Origin: Leucaena leucocephala | Lineage: Eukaryota; Streptophyta; Magnoliopsida; Fabales; Fabaceae | Direction: 5' to 3' | Length of the DNA: 64,000 nucleotides | Assembly: GCA_037074615.1 (NCBI GenBank) | Contig: CM073535.1 | Span: 4,402,001 to 4,466,000, forward strand | Shown: positions 11,692 through 21,927 of the stretch, in pieces | How positions within the stretch are numbered: the stretch's first letter is position 1 | Layout: the number at the start of each line of letters is the position of its first letter | Translations under genes and position numbers: made by a program | Notes under the pieces: model-generated | Database searches by the model: none | What the model was told of the DNA's origin: nothing | Seen by the model: the letters and a program-made list of their open reading frames with translations, nothing else

Positions 11692-12819
11692 TTAAGGGAT
11701 GATTTTCATGTGCCGGAGCCTTGCGACCCACTCCCTGACGCTCTTGCAACTATCAGCGAATCCCATGAACCCATACTCTTTACTCTTATTCATGCTGGAC
11801 ACGTGCTGAAACTTGAAATTCGCCACCACTTTAAACGGAGGATAGCAAGCTATCTCCTCCAGCTTTGTCTTGTAAAGCCCATGCTTCTCCACTATCTCTT
11901 CCCAAACTTGTCCCTTGTTCCTCATCATCTCTACTAAATCGAACCCTTCTTCTTCCTTGTATTCCGCAAACTCCACCTTAAATTCTTCGCTCAGCACCTT
12001 CCACATCTTCTTCCACATAAAGAAATCACCGTTTGTGCAGTTAAACGCTTCGTTTTTGGCCTTCGGCCTCACCGCTGCCCACACGTGTTGCTCCGCCAGA
12101 ACCCCTGCGTCTGTCATGTCACAGAAATGCTCCCACGTGTACCTGTTCCCCGGGTACCGAAACGGCAGCCCTTCGTGGTGGCAGACCGCCGCGTAAGCGG
12201 CCAGCATAACCAGAGCGTTGTGAGTGCTCCTTGTGGACGCGCCTATGATGATGGAGGCACGGTGCACGGAGTAGGTGAGCGGCGGCGCGTAGGAGGCGAC
12301 TAGGTCTTCGAGCGCATAGTAGAAGTTCGGGTAAGGAAGGCGGGGCATGGACTCGTGGAAGGGTGGGTCGTGAGAGGCGAGGTGGCGAGAATGGACTGGG
12401 TCGAAAATGGGGCCCATGTAGTGCTTGGTGCCGGTTTGGATGGTGACGTGGCTGAGCCGAGACGAAGGAGTGGACCTGAGGACGTTGAGCACGTTGGTTA
12501 ACATGGTTCCGTTCAGGGCGACGTTGGCTTCTTCGTCATCTCGGGTTTGGAAGGTGACCCAGAAGACATGGGTGATCTCATGGGCGATCGGAGAGAGCTT
12601 GGCGCGTGTGTCTTCGGTGTCGAGCGCGTCCAAGGTAAGGAAATGGTGGAGGTGGGAGGGTGGGAACCATGCCGGAAGAGGACGCCGAGCCGCTCCATAA
12701 ACTTTCCAAGGGCCGCCGAGGCAGTCAGGACGGGTCAAGGTTTCTGCTAGGCTGACGCCAGTCAATCCGGTGACGCCGACGATGAGTGCGACGAAGTTGT
12801 TGTGAGTCTGTAGCTCCAT
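11692..12819 (-). CDS. Intact PRISE-family reductase (progesterone 5-beta-reductase/iridoid synthase-like), copy B
   Basis: Single-exon gene for 375 residues. PRISE enzymes are NADPH-dependent short-chain reductases that reduce the C=C bond of activated enones; family members include iridoid synthase and VEP1. Diagnostic motifs in order: GVTGLTG near residue 15 (dinucleotide fold), WKVYGAARR, ITHVFWVTF, QTGTKHYMGP with the catalytic Lys, PRLPYPNFYYALED with the catalytic Tyr, SVHRASIIIG, and a C-terminal MNKSKEYGF.GFADS and HMKIIP. Members that I recall run about 390 residues; this one lacks the extra N-terminal residues but has a complete fold. No signal peptide is seen, so it is probably cytosolic. 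It is the only undamaged member of a three-copy cluster. The real substrate cannot be read from sequence. Confidence 0.92.
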   Translation of the reverse strand: MELQTHNNFVALIVGVTGLTGVSLAETLTRPDCLGGPWKVYGAARRPLPAWFPPSHLHHFLTLDALDTEDTRAKLSPIAHEITHVFWVTFQTRDDEEANVALNGTMLTNVLNVLRSTPSSRLSHVTIQTGTKHYMGPIFDPVHSRHLASHDPPFHESMPRLPYPNFYYALEDLVASYAPPLTYSVHRASIIIGASTRSTHNALVMLAAYAAVCHHEGLPFRYPGNRYTWEHFCDMTDAGVLAEQHVWAAVRPKAKNEAFNCTNGDFFMWKKMWKVLSEEFKVEFAEYKEEEGFDLVEMMRNKGQVWEEIVEKHGLYKTKLEEIACYPPFKVVANFKFQHVSSMNKSKEYGFMGFADSCKSVREWVARLRHMKIIP

Positions 12820-13074
12820 GCTGATAATTCAGACGTGGGAGAGGATGATGGTCCTTGTGAAGGCAGTGCGTTTAAGTCCACAGAAGATAGAGATGAAATT
12901 TTCTTGCATAAATAAACTTTCCCACTGACGCTTGGTATCTTGTCCTGTTATGTGATTTTTGTTGTTAATCAATTCAAATCTACTTTTCTTTTATTTTCTT
13001 TATATTTTTTTCAAGCAAATCGCAAGCAGGCTGTGAGTTGAGAGTCGCTCCTCGTCCTCCCGTGTCGATAAGAT

Positions 13075-13500
13075 TTTAAAAATATATTTATATAAAAAAA
13101 TTGGAATAATTTATAGAAAAAGATTTTTAAAAAATAATTTATAAGAAAAATAATTTTAAATAAATGAGTATTTGGATAGTTATTTTTAGAAATATTTGTA
13201 TTATTAATAAATTATAAAAAAAGGTATGAGTATTAAATGACGAGAGATAAGATATAAGAGGAGAGAATAAAGAGGGTGTAAGAAAAAATAAGAGAGAAGA
13301 TAGAGGGTGTAAGAAAAAATAAGAGTAATATAGTAATTGGTTAGTTCATAAGCTCTTTTATTATTCCATAAGTTACTCTGATCAGCTTATCTAAAACTTT
13401 AGTTTTAAATTATAATTTAATTTAAAAATTTATTTAAATAAATATCACTATTTATTTTAAAATTTTTTAAAAATTAAATTTTACATGTTTTCAAACCATG
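13075..13500. repeat. AT-rich dispersed element, inverted relative of 9317-9830
   Basis: Aligns with the reverse complement of 9317-9830, including a GAGAGATAAGA/AGAGGAGAGA-type core and a shared ATTATTCCATAAGTTA-like block. Contains a local duplication of AGAGGGTGTAAGAAAAAATA at about 13270-13325. Confidence 0.5.
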
Positions 13501-13890
13501 TAGAGTGCTTTTTTCATAAAATACTTCTTTATTATTAATATAATATAGGAGTTATTTAAAAATTTTAATTATATTAATAAAGTTATTAATATAATATATA
13601 TTTTTTAAAATATTATAATTATTTTTTTGAAATCTTTTATATAATGATTAGTATATTTAATAAATATTAATAAGAGTAATTTAATAATAAAATTAATAAA
13701 TATAAAAAATATAATTTATATATAGTAGTGAGATAAATTTCTCAAAATTAGATGATATGTTAACCACGGGAGGAGTAATGTGCTAATTATTGCGGGTCAA
13801 GTAGAAGTGGAAAACAGACAAAACGACCGTCCTTGAGGCGAATGACATCAAGGGTAGCAAGTGAAGTTGTGAACTATGCTTATTGGCTAT

Positions 13891-14604
13891 TAGGGGTATG
13901 CTATGAGTAGGGTTAAATAAGGTAGTCATCTTGTCTAGTGTCTTATTTTAAAAAATTATAGGTTATATTTTATAATCTAATATTCAACCATATCTTATAA
14001 AATCCCTAATTATTTTAGATTAGGCATACCCAAATCGTTATATCCTACTCATATTGTGAAAAAAATTTATAATCATTAACTTATAAAATAATATCATATT
14101 TATATATTCAAAAATTAAATAATATATATAATCCACTAATAATAAAATAATAAAAAGATGATAATTAAAATTTTTAAATTTATTACATATATAAAAAATA
14201 ATATTGAAATATGTAAAGGTTAGATATTTATAGCGTTATTACAACACCAATAATCAAATGTTTGACAAATAAAGTATAAGAGTAATTTTAGCATCTAAAT
14301 AAATATAAGTTATATTCAGTATTTAAAAAATGAGTAAGAAAAATTATCAACTAAAGTTAAATGTGTAAAATTATAAATAAAATAAGTTAAAAAAAATAAG
14401 ATTATAAATATATATATATATATATATAGGGACTGACCAAATAGATAGGGTAATATACATTATCTGATGTCCTATTTTGCCTGATATTTAGTTTGGCCTA
14501 ACTCTATTTAAATACATTTTGTGTAACATTTTTTAGGTCAAGTTGAATATTTTTTTTATGAGTTCAAACAGGTAAACTGGATTATGGGTATTGTACATAC
14601 TCTA
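13891..14604. mobile_element. hAT-like non-autonomous element, copy 1 of 3
   Basis: Starts TAGGGGTATG and ends TACATACTCTA. It is flanked by TTGGCTAT (13883-13890) and TCGGCTAT (14605-14612), a 7/8 match as expected for an aged 8-bp hAT target duplication. The interior aligns with copies at 30559-31337 and 53576-54348 (for example AACTTATAAAATAATATCAT). An (AT)n tract lies inside. No open reading frame of a transposase is present. This copy is the most diverged of the three. Confidence 0.72.
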
Positions 14605-14639
14605 TCGGCTATCCGTCACTGTACAACATGACATATGGA

Positions 14640-14761
14640 ATTTAGCCCTAATGGTGTAGTTGCGTGACCCATTTAGCCCAATTGGCTCAGACATTACTTC
14701 CTTCTAGATGAAAGCAGTTCCTGTGTTGTATCAAAAAAAAAAAAGAAAGCAGTTCCTGTGT
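14640..14761. repeat. SINE-like sequence with A-run and 17-bp direct duplication
   Basis: GAAAGCAGTTCCTGTGT occurs perfectly at 14710-14726 and 14745-14761, separated by TGTATC plus 12 A. The upstream stretch TTTAGCCCAATTGGCTCAGAC resembles a tRNA-derived SINE body that ends in GTATC before its A-tail. Either a SINE with a partial terminal duplication or a tiny truncated retroposon insertion would explain it. Confidence 0.4.
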
Positions 14762-15772
14762 AAAATTTAATATATTTTAAAAGAATAAAATAAACTGTCA
14801 AATATTTGATAAAAGATGGTTTAATTATCATATCAATTTTAAATTTTAATATTTCTTGTAAATAATAAATATTTAGTATTTTTGATCCTTTAATAATTTA
14901 ATTTTATTATTTCGAGCGTTTAACCATCAGTTACCAAAAGAAAAAAAACTATCACTATAATTACAAATGCTCCCAATTCCGATCAACGTAACCCACTGCA
15001 AAAGTTGGAGGCATGCAAAAACAAGCATTTTTCTATCTAGACTCCTTTTCTGTGATAGCGTGGGTATGTCGCTGTTTATATAATAATTCATTTCGTGTTA
15101 AATAACTAAATCCCACTATTAAAGGAAAATATATAGGAGAAGAAAAGTTAATAAACTAAATAAAATTTTTTATTCCTTATATCCTTAATATAAGATTTAA
15201 TTAAAAAATATATCTTAATATTAAATATAAAATTTATTATTTCCTATATTTATAACTTTTTTCTTAAATTATATTTACTAATACTCTTTTAATAATAATT
15301 AAATAAAAAATAGATAATTAAGATATTTTAAAAAATATATTATATTAATTAATTTATTTAATATAATTAAATTAATTAATTATATTTTATATTGATAATA
15401 CAGAGAATATAAAATACTCTCAAGGCATCAATTTTCCGAGTCAGAAAGATATAACTCTACACATTACTTGTTTAGAAAAGATTAAAAAACCATCGCCCGT
15501 CCATATTGCCACCACCAATAACCAGTTGGTCCCACCTACCACAATTTGATTCGTTCATAACAGGTACGATCATTTCTCCTATTCTCCTCCTGGGCTAGTG
15601 TCTGTTGAATGCTGAAAGAAGTGCTCTCAGGACGTACGCACCCGGTTTCTGCTCATCAGCACCGTTGGATAACTGAACGATCCCGTTTCTCAGAGACAGT
15701 ATCCAGATTTATTACTCTCTGTACGACACTGAGTAATAATCTAAAGGCGGCTTACAACCTCTGAGATCTCTA

Positions 15773-17432
15773 ATGGCGTTCTTCAAGAAACTATTCTTCA
15801 CTCTCAAGGAATTCCCAAGAACTCTACACCCTCTCTGTCGTCCAAGAACCCACCACATTCTCACCGTCTTCCTTCTTCTCTCGCTACTCCTCCTCTCCAG
15901 ATCATATCTCTATGATTACTCTCCCTCCTCCTCCACAGCCTCCGCCGTCACCATCGCTGCTTCTCGCTTCCTTCTTTCTTCCGACGTCTTCTCTTCTGCT
16001 ACTGCCGCAGAGATATCCCTCGATCCTGCTCACGAATTCGAAACCATCAGAGACTTAGCTTCTTGCGACATCTTTGACGGAGCTTGGGTTCTTGACCACC
16101 GTGCACGATCTCCTTATCCACCCGGCTCCTGCCCTTTTCTCGACGACGCCTTCAACTGCTTCAAGAATCGACGCCCGGATTCCGATTATCTCAAGTACCT
16201 ATGGAAGCCTCATGGATGTCACATTCCAAGGTCAATATTCATTAACTGAATGATCTCTCTCCTTGTTTATGATCCTATACCTCGCTTGAGTCCATTTTCT
16301 TGCAATAGGTTCGATGGGCTGAAAATGCTGACATTGTTGAGAGGGAAAAGGATGGTGTTTGTTGGCGACTCCTTGAACAGGAACATGTGGCAGGCTCTCG
16401 TGTGTTCTTTGAGGGAATCTCTCAATGATAAGACCAAAATGTCCCTGGTTTCAGCCCGACGAGAGTTGAGGACTCAAGGTTTTCATTCTTACAGATTCGA
16501 AGTAAGTTATTAAAGCAGCAAACTATATATATATTACTATTAATTGCAGCATGCTCAGAGATATTTGATCAATTACCGTATACGTAGGACTATGGATGCT
16601 CTATAGACTTCATAAAATCTCCGTTTCTTGTCCAAGAATGGAAGGATTCCACACATTTGAACGAAACCCTGAGGCTTGACATGATGCAGGCATCCAAATC
16701 TCAGTACCATGATGCTGATTTTATCATATTCAATACGGGCCACTGGTGGAATCATCATAAGACTAAACATGGGTAAGAAGAAGCTAAAATCCAATTTACT
16801 GAATGACATAAATGTATCATAAACCTAGACTCATGAATCAGTGTAATTATTTGCTATCGCAGTAGAAACTATTTTCAAGAAGGAGACCATGTGTACGACA
16901 GACTAGATGTGAAGGAAGCACTGAGCAAAGCCCTCAAGACATGGACGAAATGGGTGGATTCCAAAGTTGACAGAACGCGTACGAGGGTCTTCTTCACTGG
17001 ATTTTCAGCTTCTCACTACAGGTAAATTGACGAATGACCATGAAGAATGAAGCTTTGTTTTCTCCAGGAAATTCCTAAATGAAAGAATATTGCAGAGGGG
17101 GGCAATGGAAGTCGGGAGGGAAATGCGATGGGGAGAGAGAGCCTATAAGGAACGAGAGCTTTGTTGGGGAGTATCCATGGACGATGAGAATACTGGAGAG
17201 TGTGATGGAAGACATGAAGACGCCTGTGTTTTACCTCAACATTTCAAGGATGACAGATTACAGAAAAGATGGCCACCCTTCTTTTTACAGAGGCCTGACT
17301 CCTCCGATCACAGCGACCATGCCACAAGACTGCAGCCATTGGTGCCTTCCTGGCATTCCAGATTCCTGGAATCAACTCCTCTATTCAACTCTTGTTCCTC
17401 CTCCTCATCATCATCATGCTTCTTCCAAATAG
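15773..17432 (+). CDS. TRICHOME BIREFRINGENCE-LIKE (TBL/DUF231) wall polysaccharide O-acetyltransferase
   Basis: Five exons: 15773-16230, 16309-16501, 16588-16772, 16863-17021 and 17096-17432. TBL proteins are Golgi type II membrane enzymes that O-acetylate xylan, mannan, pectin or xyloglucan. The first 50 residues carry one hydrophobic anchor (ILTVFLLLSLLLLSRSYLY), then a Ser-rich stem, then the TBL domain (ASCDIFDGAWV, YPPGSCPFLDDAFNC, KPHGCHIPRFDG). The esterase-type GDS motif is VFVGDSLNRNMW in exon 2, and the DxxH motif is QDCSHWCLPGIPD in exon 5, so both catalytic signatures are intact. GFSASHYRGGQW and GDHVYDRLDV suggest the TBL1/2/4/5-like group. All splices rebuild conserved residues. 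The C-terminus ends PPPHHHHASSK, a small His cluster. The specific substrate is unknown. Confidence 0.93.
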
Positions 17433-17965
17433 ATACTTCTCACTTTTCCCAATGCCTAGTGCTTTCATGTGTGTATTCATTGATACAAAGCTTCAAAATA
17501 TATATACCCCACTATAAATCTCCCATGGCATATTGGTGCAAACTATAAAGTGACTTAAAGCTAGCGTTATTAACTTCACAATTATAAGTCACAAATATTT
17601 AAGCACATATGTGCTGCGATGTCGTTAGAGTCATGGACGGTCTTTCGTCTTCTACTTCCACTTATTGGCATATTATTATATTTCATTGAGGGGGAACTCT
17701 GAAGTCTGAACTAACCCGCCGGCGAATTGCTTAAAATACAAAAGATGTAACCTTCAAATAAAAAGTTGTTGACTAAGTTGCTTAAAATCATAAAAGGAGT
17801 CAAGGAAATAATATTACTGGCAAGTAAGGAAGTTTTTTTTTTGTTTTTTTTTTAAAGCATAGAATATACTTGGGGATAAATAAGGAAGAAAATTTAATCT
17901 GTATTTTAGGGGGACTAAGTCTTAAAATACAGCTCCAAAGGTCTATCATCCACGAAATTCTCAGC
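17433..17965. other. Intergenic gap between TBL and PRISE copy C
   Basis: Probable TBL 3' UTR followed by AT-rich DNA with a T-run near 17835-17853. No gene or clear repeat boundary is visible. Confidence 0.6.
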
Positions 17966-19083
17966 ATGGAGCTATCAGCTAACAACAACTTCGTAGCACT
18001 CATTGTGGGCGTTAATTGACTGGCGTCAGACTGGCCGAAACCTTGAGCCGTCCCGATTCTCTCCGCGGCCCGTTGAAAGTTTATGGCGCAGCTCGTCGTC
18101 CCCTTCCGACATGGTTCCCACCCTGCGTTCTCCACCACTTCATCGCCTTCGACGCCCTGGACCCCGAAGACACAAGCGCCAAGCTCTCCCCACGAGATCA
18201 CGCATGTTTTCTTGGTCCCCCAGCAGCTCCTCGACGATGAAGAAACCAACGAAACCATCAGCGGGACCATGTTAACCAACGTGCTCAGCGCCCTCAGGTC
18301 CTCTCCTTCGTCTTGGCTCAGCCCCGTCACCGTCCAAACCGGCACCAAGCACTGAATGGGCCCCATTTACGACCCAGTCCGTTCTCGCCACCTAGCCTCT
18401 CACGACCCGCCCTTCCACGAGTCCATGCCCCACCCTCCCTTACCAGAACTTCTACTACGCGCTGGAAGACCTCATCGCCTCCTACGCGCCGTCTCTCACC
18501 TACTCCATCCACCGTGCGTCCATCATCATAGGCGCCTCAACAAGGGGCACACACAACGCTCTGGTTATGCTGGCGGCTTACGAGGCTGTCTGCCGCCACG
18601 AAGGGCTGCCGTTTCGGTACCCCGGGGAACAGGTACACGTGAGAGCATTTCTGCGACATGACAGACGCAGGGGTGCTGGCGGAGCAACACGTGTGGGCGG
18701 CGGTGACTCCGAAGGCCAAAAACGAAGCTTTCAATTGCACAAACCGTGACTTGTTTACGTGGAAGAAGATGTGGAAGGTGCTGAGTGCAGAGTTTAATGT
18801 GGAGTTTGTTGAATACAAGGAAGAAGAAGGGTTTGATTTAGTAGGGATGATGAGGAACAAGGGTGAAGTTTGGGAGGAGATAGTGAAGAAGCATGGGCTG
18901 TACAAGACGAAGCTGGAGGGGATAGCGAGCTATCTTCCGTTTAGAGTAGTGTCAACTTTCAAGTTCCAGCTCGTGTCCAGCATGAATAAGAGTAAAAAGT
19001 ATGGGTTCTTGGGATTCGCTGACAGTTTCAAGAGCGTTAGGATGTGGATCGCAAGGCTCAAGCACATGAAAATCATTCCTTAA
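17966..19083 (+). pseudogene. PRISE pseudogene, copy C (multiply disrupted)
   Basis: Full-length relative of the intact gene at 11692-12819, but on the opposite strand. Comparison by eye shows six lesions: a 4-bp deletion near 18013 that removes the middle of the cofactor motif (GVTGLTG) and creates TGA; an 8-bp deletion near 18187; a TAC-to-TGA change at 18353-18355, just after the catalytic Lys motif GTKH; a 1-bp insertion near 18435; a 1-bp insertion near 18622; and TGG-to-TGA at 18640-18642. The last 141 codons (18661-19083, from MTDAGVLAEQHVWAAV to MKIIP) are open and well conserved. No functional reductase can come from it. Confidence 0.9.
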
Positions 19084-19491
19084 ATTTCCATGCCCATTAT
19101 ATATATTATATTCCTGCGCATATCTATTCATACTTTGTATTTCTGCTAACGAGTGCGTGTGTTTTTATGTTTTTGAGGGCGAAAAATATAATGTTATTGT
19201 TTCAAATACGTAATTAATAAAAAAAAAGTCTTCTTTTAGCTTAATCCCAGGTCCTAATCTGGAGGTACTGATTTGAAAAGAAACATGAAATCACCTGAAA
19301 GTAGTTTGTTGAATTATCAATACTAGTTGTCTTGTGATTTGCATGTAAAAGGCAGGGCGAGTATTAATACTCTGTTTAATTTTTATTTGAAGAAACTGAA
19401 ATAGTGGTATTTTTCAATATTCAAACAATAATGATCAGGTATCATAAGAGCACAAACACAAATTAATTGACAATTGATGAACGCCATGGAT
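19084..19491. other. Intergenic gap
   Basis: AT-rich, between the PRISE pseudogene and the convergent glycine-rich protein gene. It probably holds both 3' flanks. Nothing else is recognised. Confidence 0.6.
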
Positions 19492-20502
19492 TTAAACAAA
19501 AGCGAGAGTAGTAAGATGCCCCATTATGATGAAGGCAAGCACCCTTATAAGTTGAATGTTGGCGGCCTTGCGTCCACCGCTTCCTTCATAATTCTGGATG
19601 TGCTTTGCCACACTGAAGTCCCCTGCATATTACAAATACAGAGCTCTCTTATATATCATCTTTAATTAATCTCTGATCCCACTGATTATATATATGTGTG
19701 GTGATTAAGTTAATTACCTCTTTCATGGCCATAGCCACATCCTGCTGTGATCGTTGCCTCGACGTCGTTTATGGTTGCCTTGTTGCCGAACAAGAAGTCG
19801 CTGAACACTTTCTGGATGCAGTTCAGCACCAAGCTTGTCTCCGACGCGCATGGCCCCTCGCAGAACTCTTCTGTCTTCTCCGGTGGCACGTTCAGGTACC
19901 CTTTCTCGTTCAGTCTACTTGATTCTTCACAGCTACTATATATCTGTTTCATTAGTGTAATCACTAATCACTAATAATATTTTACTTTAAAACATTATGT
20001 ATATGGCTCTTGCGTGCTTACGTATTTATCATTGAAACAGAGCAAGGCTCCGGACGCAATTTGGCCAGGGTCAGCCAATCCCCCTCCAGCGCCGCCGCCA
20101 AACCCAGCCCCACCTCCGGGACCACCACCAAACCCAGCCCCACCTCCGGGACCACCGCCAAACCCAGCCCCACCTCCGGGACCACCGCCAAACCCAGCCC
20201 CACCACCTCCGGGACGGCCACCAAACCCAGCCCCGCCACTACCACCGCCAACTCCAGCTCCGGCAGGACCACCAAACCCCGCCCCACCACCTCCGGCTCC
20301 CCCCCCGGCTCCCCCATATTCGTCATCGTCGGCATTAACACCTGTCAAGAGATTACTGATCAATATCAGCAAAAATAACCATGAGCACGAATGGATCAAA
20401 GCGAGCATTTTGTGGATAGGTACCAAAGTTTTTAGAGAATAGAGAGACGTTAAGCAGAGATAAAGCGAAAATGCAGAGTGTGACACTCCCTTGGAATGCC
20501 AT
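19492..20502 (-). CDS. Secreted glycine-rich protein with Cys-rich DUF7731-like domain
   Basis: Four exons on the minus strand: 20502-20424, 20341-20022, 19943-19718 and 19622-19492, giving 251 residues. A signal-peptide-like start (MAFQGSVTLCIFALSLL) is followed by an acidic NADDDEYGG and about 80 residues of Gly-rich repeats (unit GFGGGPGGGA). Then comes a conserved domain: DPGQIASGALLCFNDKY, IYSSCEESSRL, NVPPEKTEEFCEGPCASE, LVLNCIQKVFSDF, GCGYGHERGDF. Six or more Cys suggest disulfides in the wall or apoplast. The last 17 residues (LAFIIMGHLTTLAFV) are hydrophobic, so a membrane or GPI anchor is possible. The domain matches, from memory, a plant family now called DUF7731; its function is not known. 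A TATA-like box at 20574-20581 favours the start used. An alternative start inside intron 1 is described in the findings. Confidence 0.82.
20101..20223. repeat. 30-bp minisatellite inside the glycine-rich coding region
   Basis: Three consecutive 30-bp units (20101-20130, 20131-20160, 20161-20190) differ at one position, followed by a 33-bp variant to 20223. On the minus strand each unit encodes about ten residues of the GFGGGPGGGA type, so unit gain or loss keeps the frame. Confidence 0.9.
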
Positions 20503-21927
20503 AATAATGGATTGAAGCTTGTGTGAGATATGCTTTCGATTCATGATAAAAAAAGAGTACCGAATTGGATCACATTATATAGGAAACTAGGGAGTGTTCC
20601 CCGTTTAAGCAGTCAGGTTAGTTGAGTAGGTAGTAATTTCCAAGTTAATTCGATATAGAGCGACCAACAATATTACCTACCAAAACCTTTCTGTCGATAC
20701 AATATGATCAAAACCAATATACTAATACGCTTAAAAAAGAGAATGAGAATGTCCTTGAAGGCTGCTGGCAAAGCTGAAGTGTTATTATAAATATAAGGAA
20801 GGCATGGTTGGTGAATTTAACTGGAAAGGGAAGTTGCTGGGTAAACTTTTGAGGGCAGTTGAAGGGCCAGCCACCAACATATCCTCACCTGAGTCGAGTA
20901 AATCAAACCTAATTAAAGTTTTTGATTTATGTTTAATCATATGCTTTTCTTATGAAACAAGTTGATATTTCTCAGGGTGGAGGAATTAACAGTCGGTTTC
21001 TTTCTACAAATACTTGCTTCCTATTGAGCTCATCCGAAATAGTACACTCTATTCAAGTTAATTTTGATCCAATTGTTCTGTGGGGCTTTACATTAGCATT
21101 AGCATTCTCTGTTTCAGATTTTCAATATTGCCTTTTTGGATTAACCTCACTAACTCATCCATTTGCATCCACTGACTTCTGTACAATTGAGGCGGACTGA
21201 TTAACAGTAAAAATCGGAGCAGGTGGTTCATGTTCATTAAGACCCCTTTCCACCTTCTTTTCCGGATAGCATATAATTAGGTACCATAGTGAAATTTAAT
21301 AAAAACTAAGTGTTAGCTTATATAAATTGAATTAAAACTTCCTGAATTGTAAATGTTCAATTATTAATTTTGAACAAATTTAAAATTATAGTTTCTTAAA
21401 AAAATATAACCTGCTGCTGCTTTATGACATGATCACATAATATAACTATTGTTTTATAGTTTGGGATGCTGTATTGGAATTTTCTTTTTGAAAAAAGATG
21501 TTGTCATGGAGCTGTGCAATATCCATCCGACGCTTTAAAAATACCCATGCTATTCATAATTTTCTTAATATTTTATATCCATGATAATTAAAATGGAGAG
21601 AGCTTCCTTTCTTGAAAGTTGAAGCATGCCAAACCCCAAATAAATAAATAAAAAAAAAAGCGGCCGAAAATGGCTAGCAGGCTCCAACTTTTAATTTCCG
21701 TTACCTCACAATGTCGTGAATTTTCGACATATGACATATTATGCGCTTATGACGCAGCTTCCTTCTTCGAAACGACGACGAGATTGGCACTTAAGCCTGA
21801 CTCGCACGCCTTACTGTTTGATCATTCTTACAACTCAGAGCCGTACTCGTTCCAGAGAAACAGATACGCGTGGCTCGCAGGATCGTCAATTCGAGCTTTG
21901 TGGCACTGGCGTTCCTTGCCGGAGAAG
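20503..21927. other. Divergent promoter region between the glycine-rich protein gene and AMSH3
   Basis: The two genes are transcribed away from each other across about 1.4 kb. 20503-20590 holds the leader and TATA-like box of the left gene. About 20760-21600 is AT-rich without recognised repeats. 21670-21927 is open and in frame with AMSH3 but is read here as leader. Confidence 0.55.
20574..20581 (-). promoter_or_regulatory. TATA-like box of the glycine-rich protein gene
   Basis: Minus-strand TATATAAT, about 70 bases upstream of the chosen ATG. A start of transcription about 30 bases downstream (near 20545) would make MAFQGS the first well-placed ATG (TATTATGGC). Placement is inference. Confidence 0.45.

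Larger units (their letters stand above)
12820..15772. other. Intergenic region between PRISE copy B and the TBL gene
   Basis: 12820-12900 is PRISE 5' flank shared with copy A. About 13075-13500 is an AT-rich repeat. 13891-14604 is a hAT-like element. 14640-14761 holds a SINE-like stretch and an A-run flanked by a 17-bp duplication. 15147-15400 is a very AT-rich Stowaway-like relic. 15400-15560 matches 10020-10140. 15600-15772 is probably TBL promoter and leader. No other gene is supported. Confidence 0.6.

Noticed and set aside
20010..20442. Proline-rich open frames on the plus strand (PPPNPAPPPG-type)
   Set aside because: They are the antisense of the Gly-rich coding repeat of the minus-strand gene. 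The minus strand has a signal peptide, conserved Cys domain and consistent splice sites; the plus strand has none.
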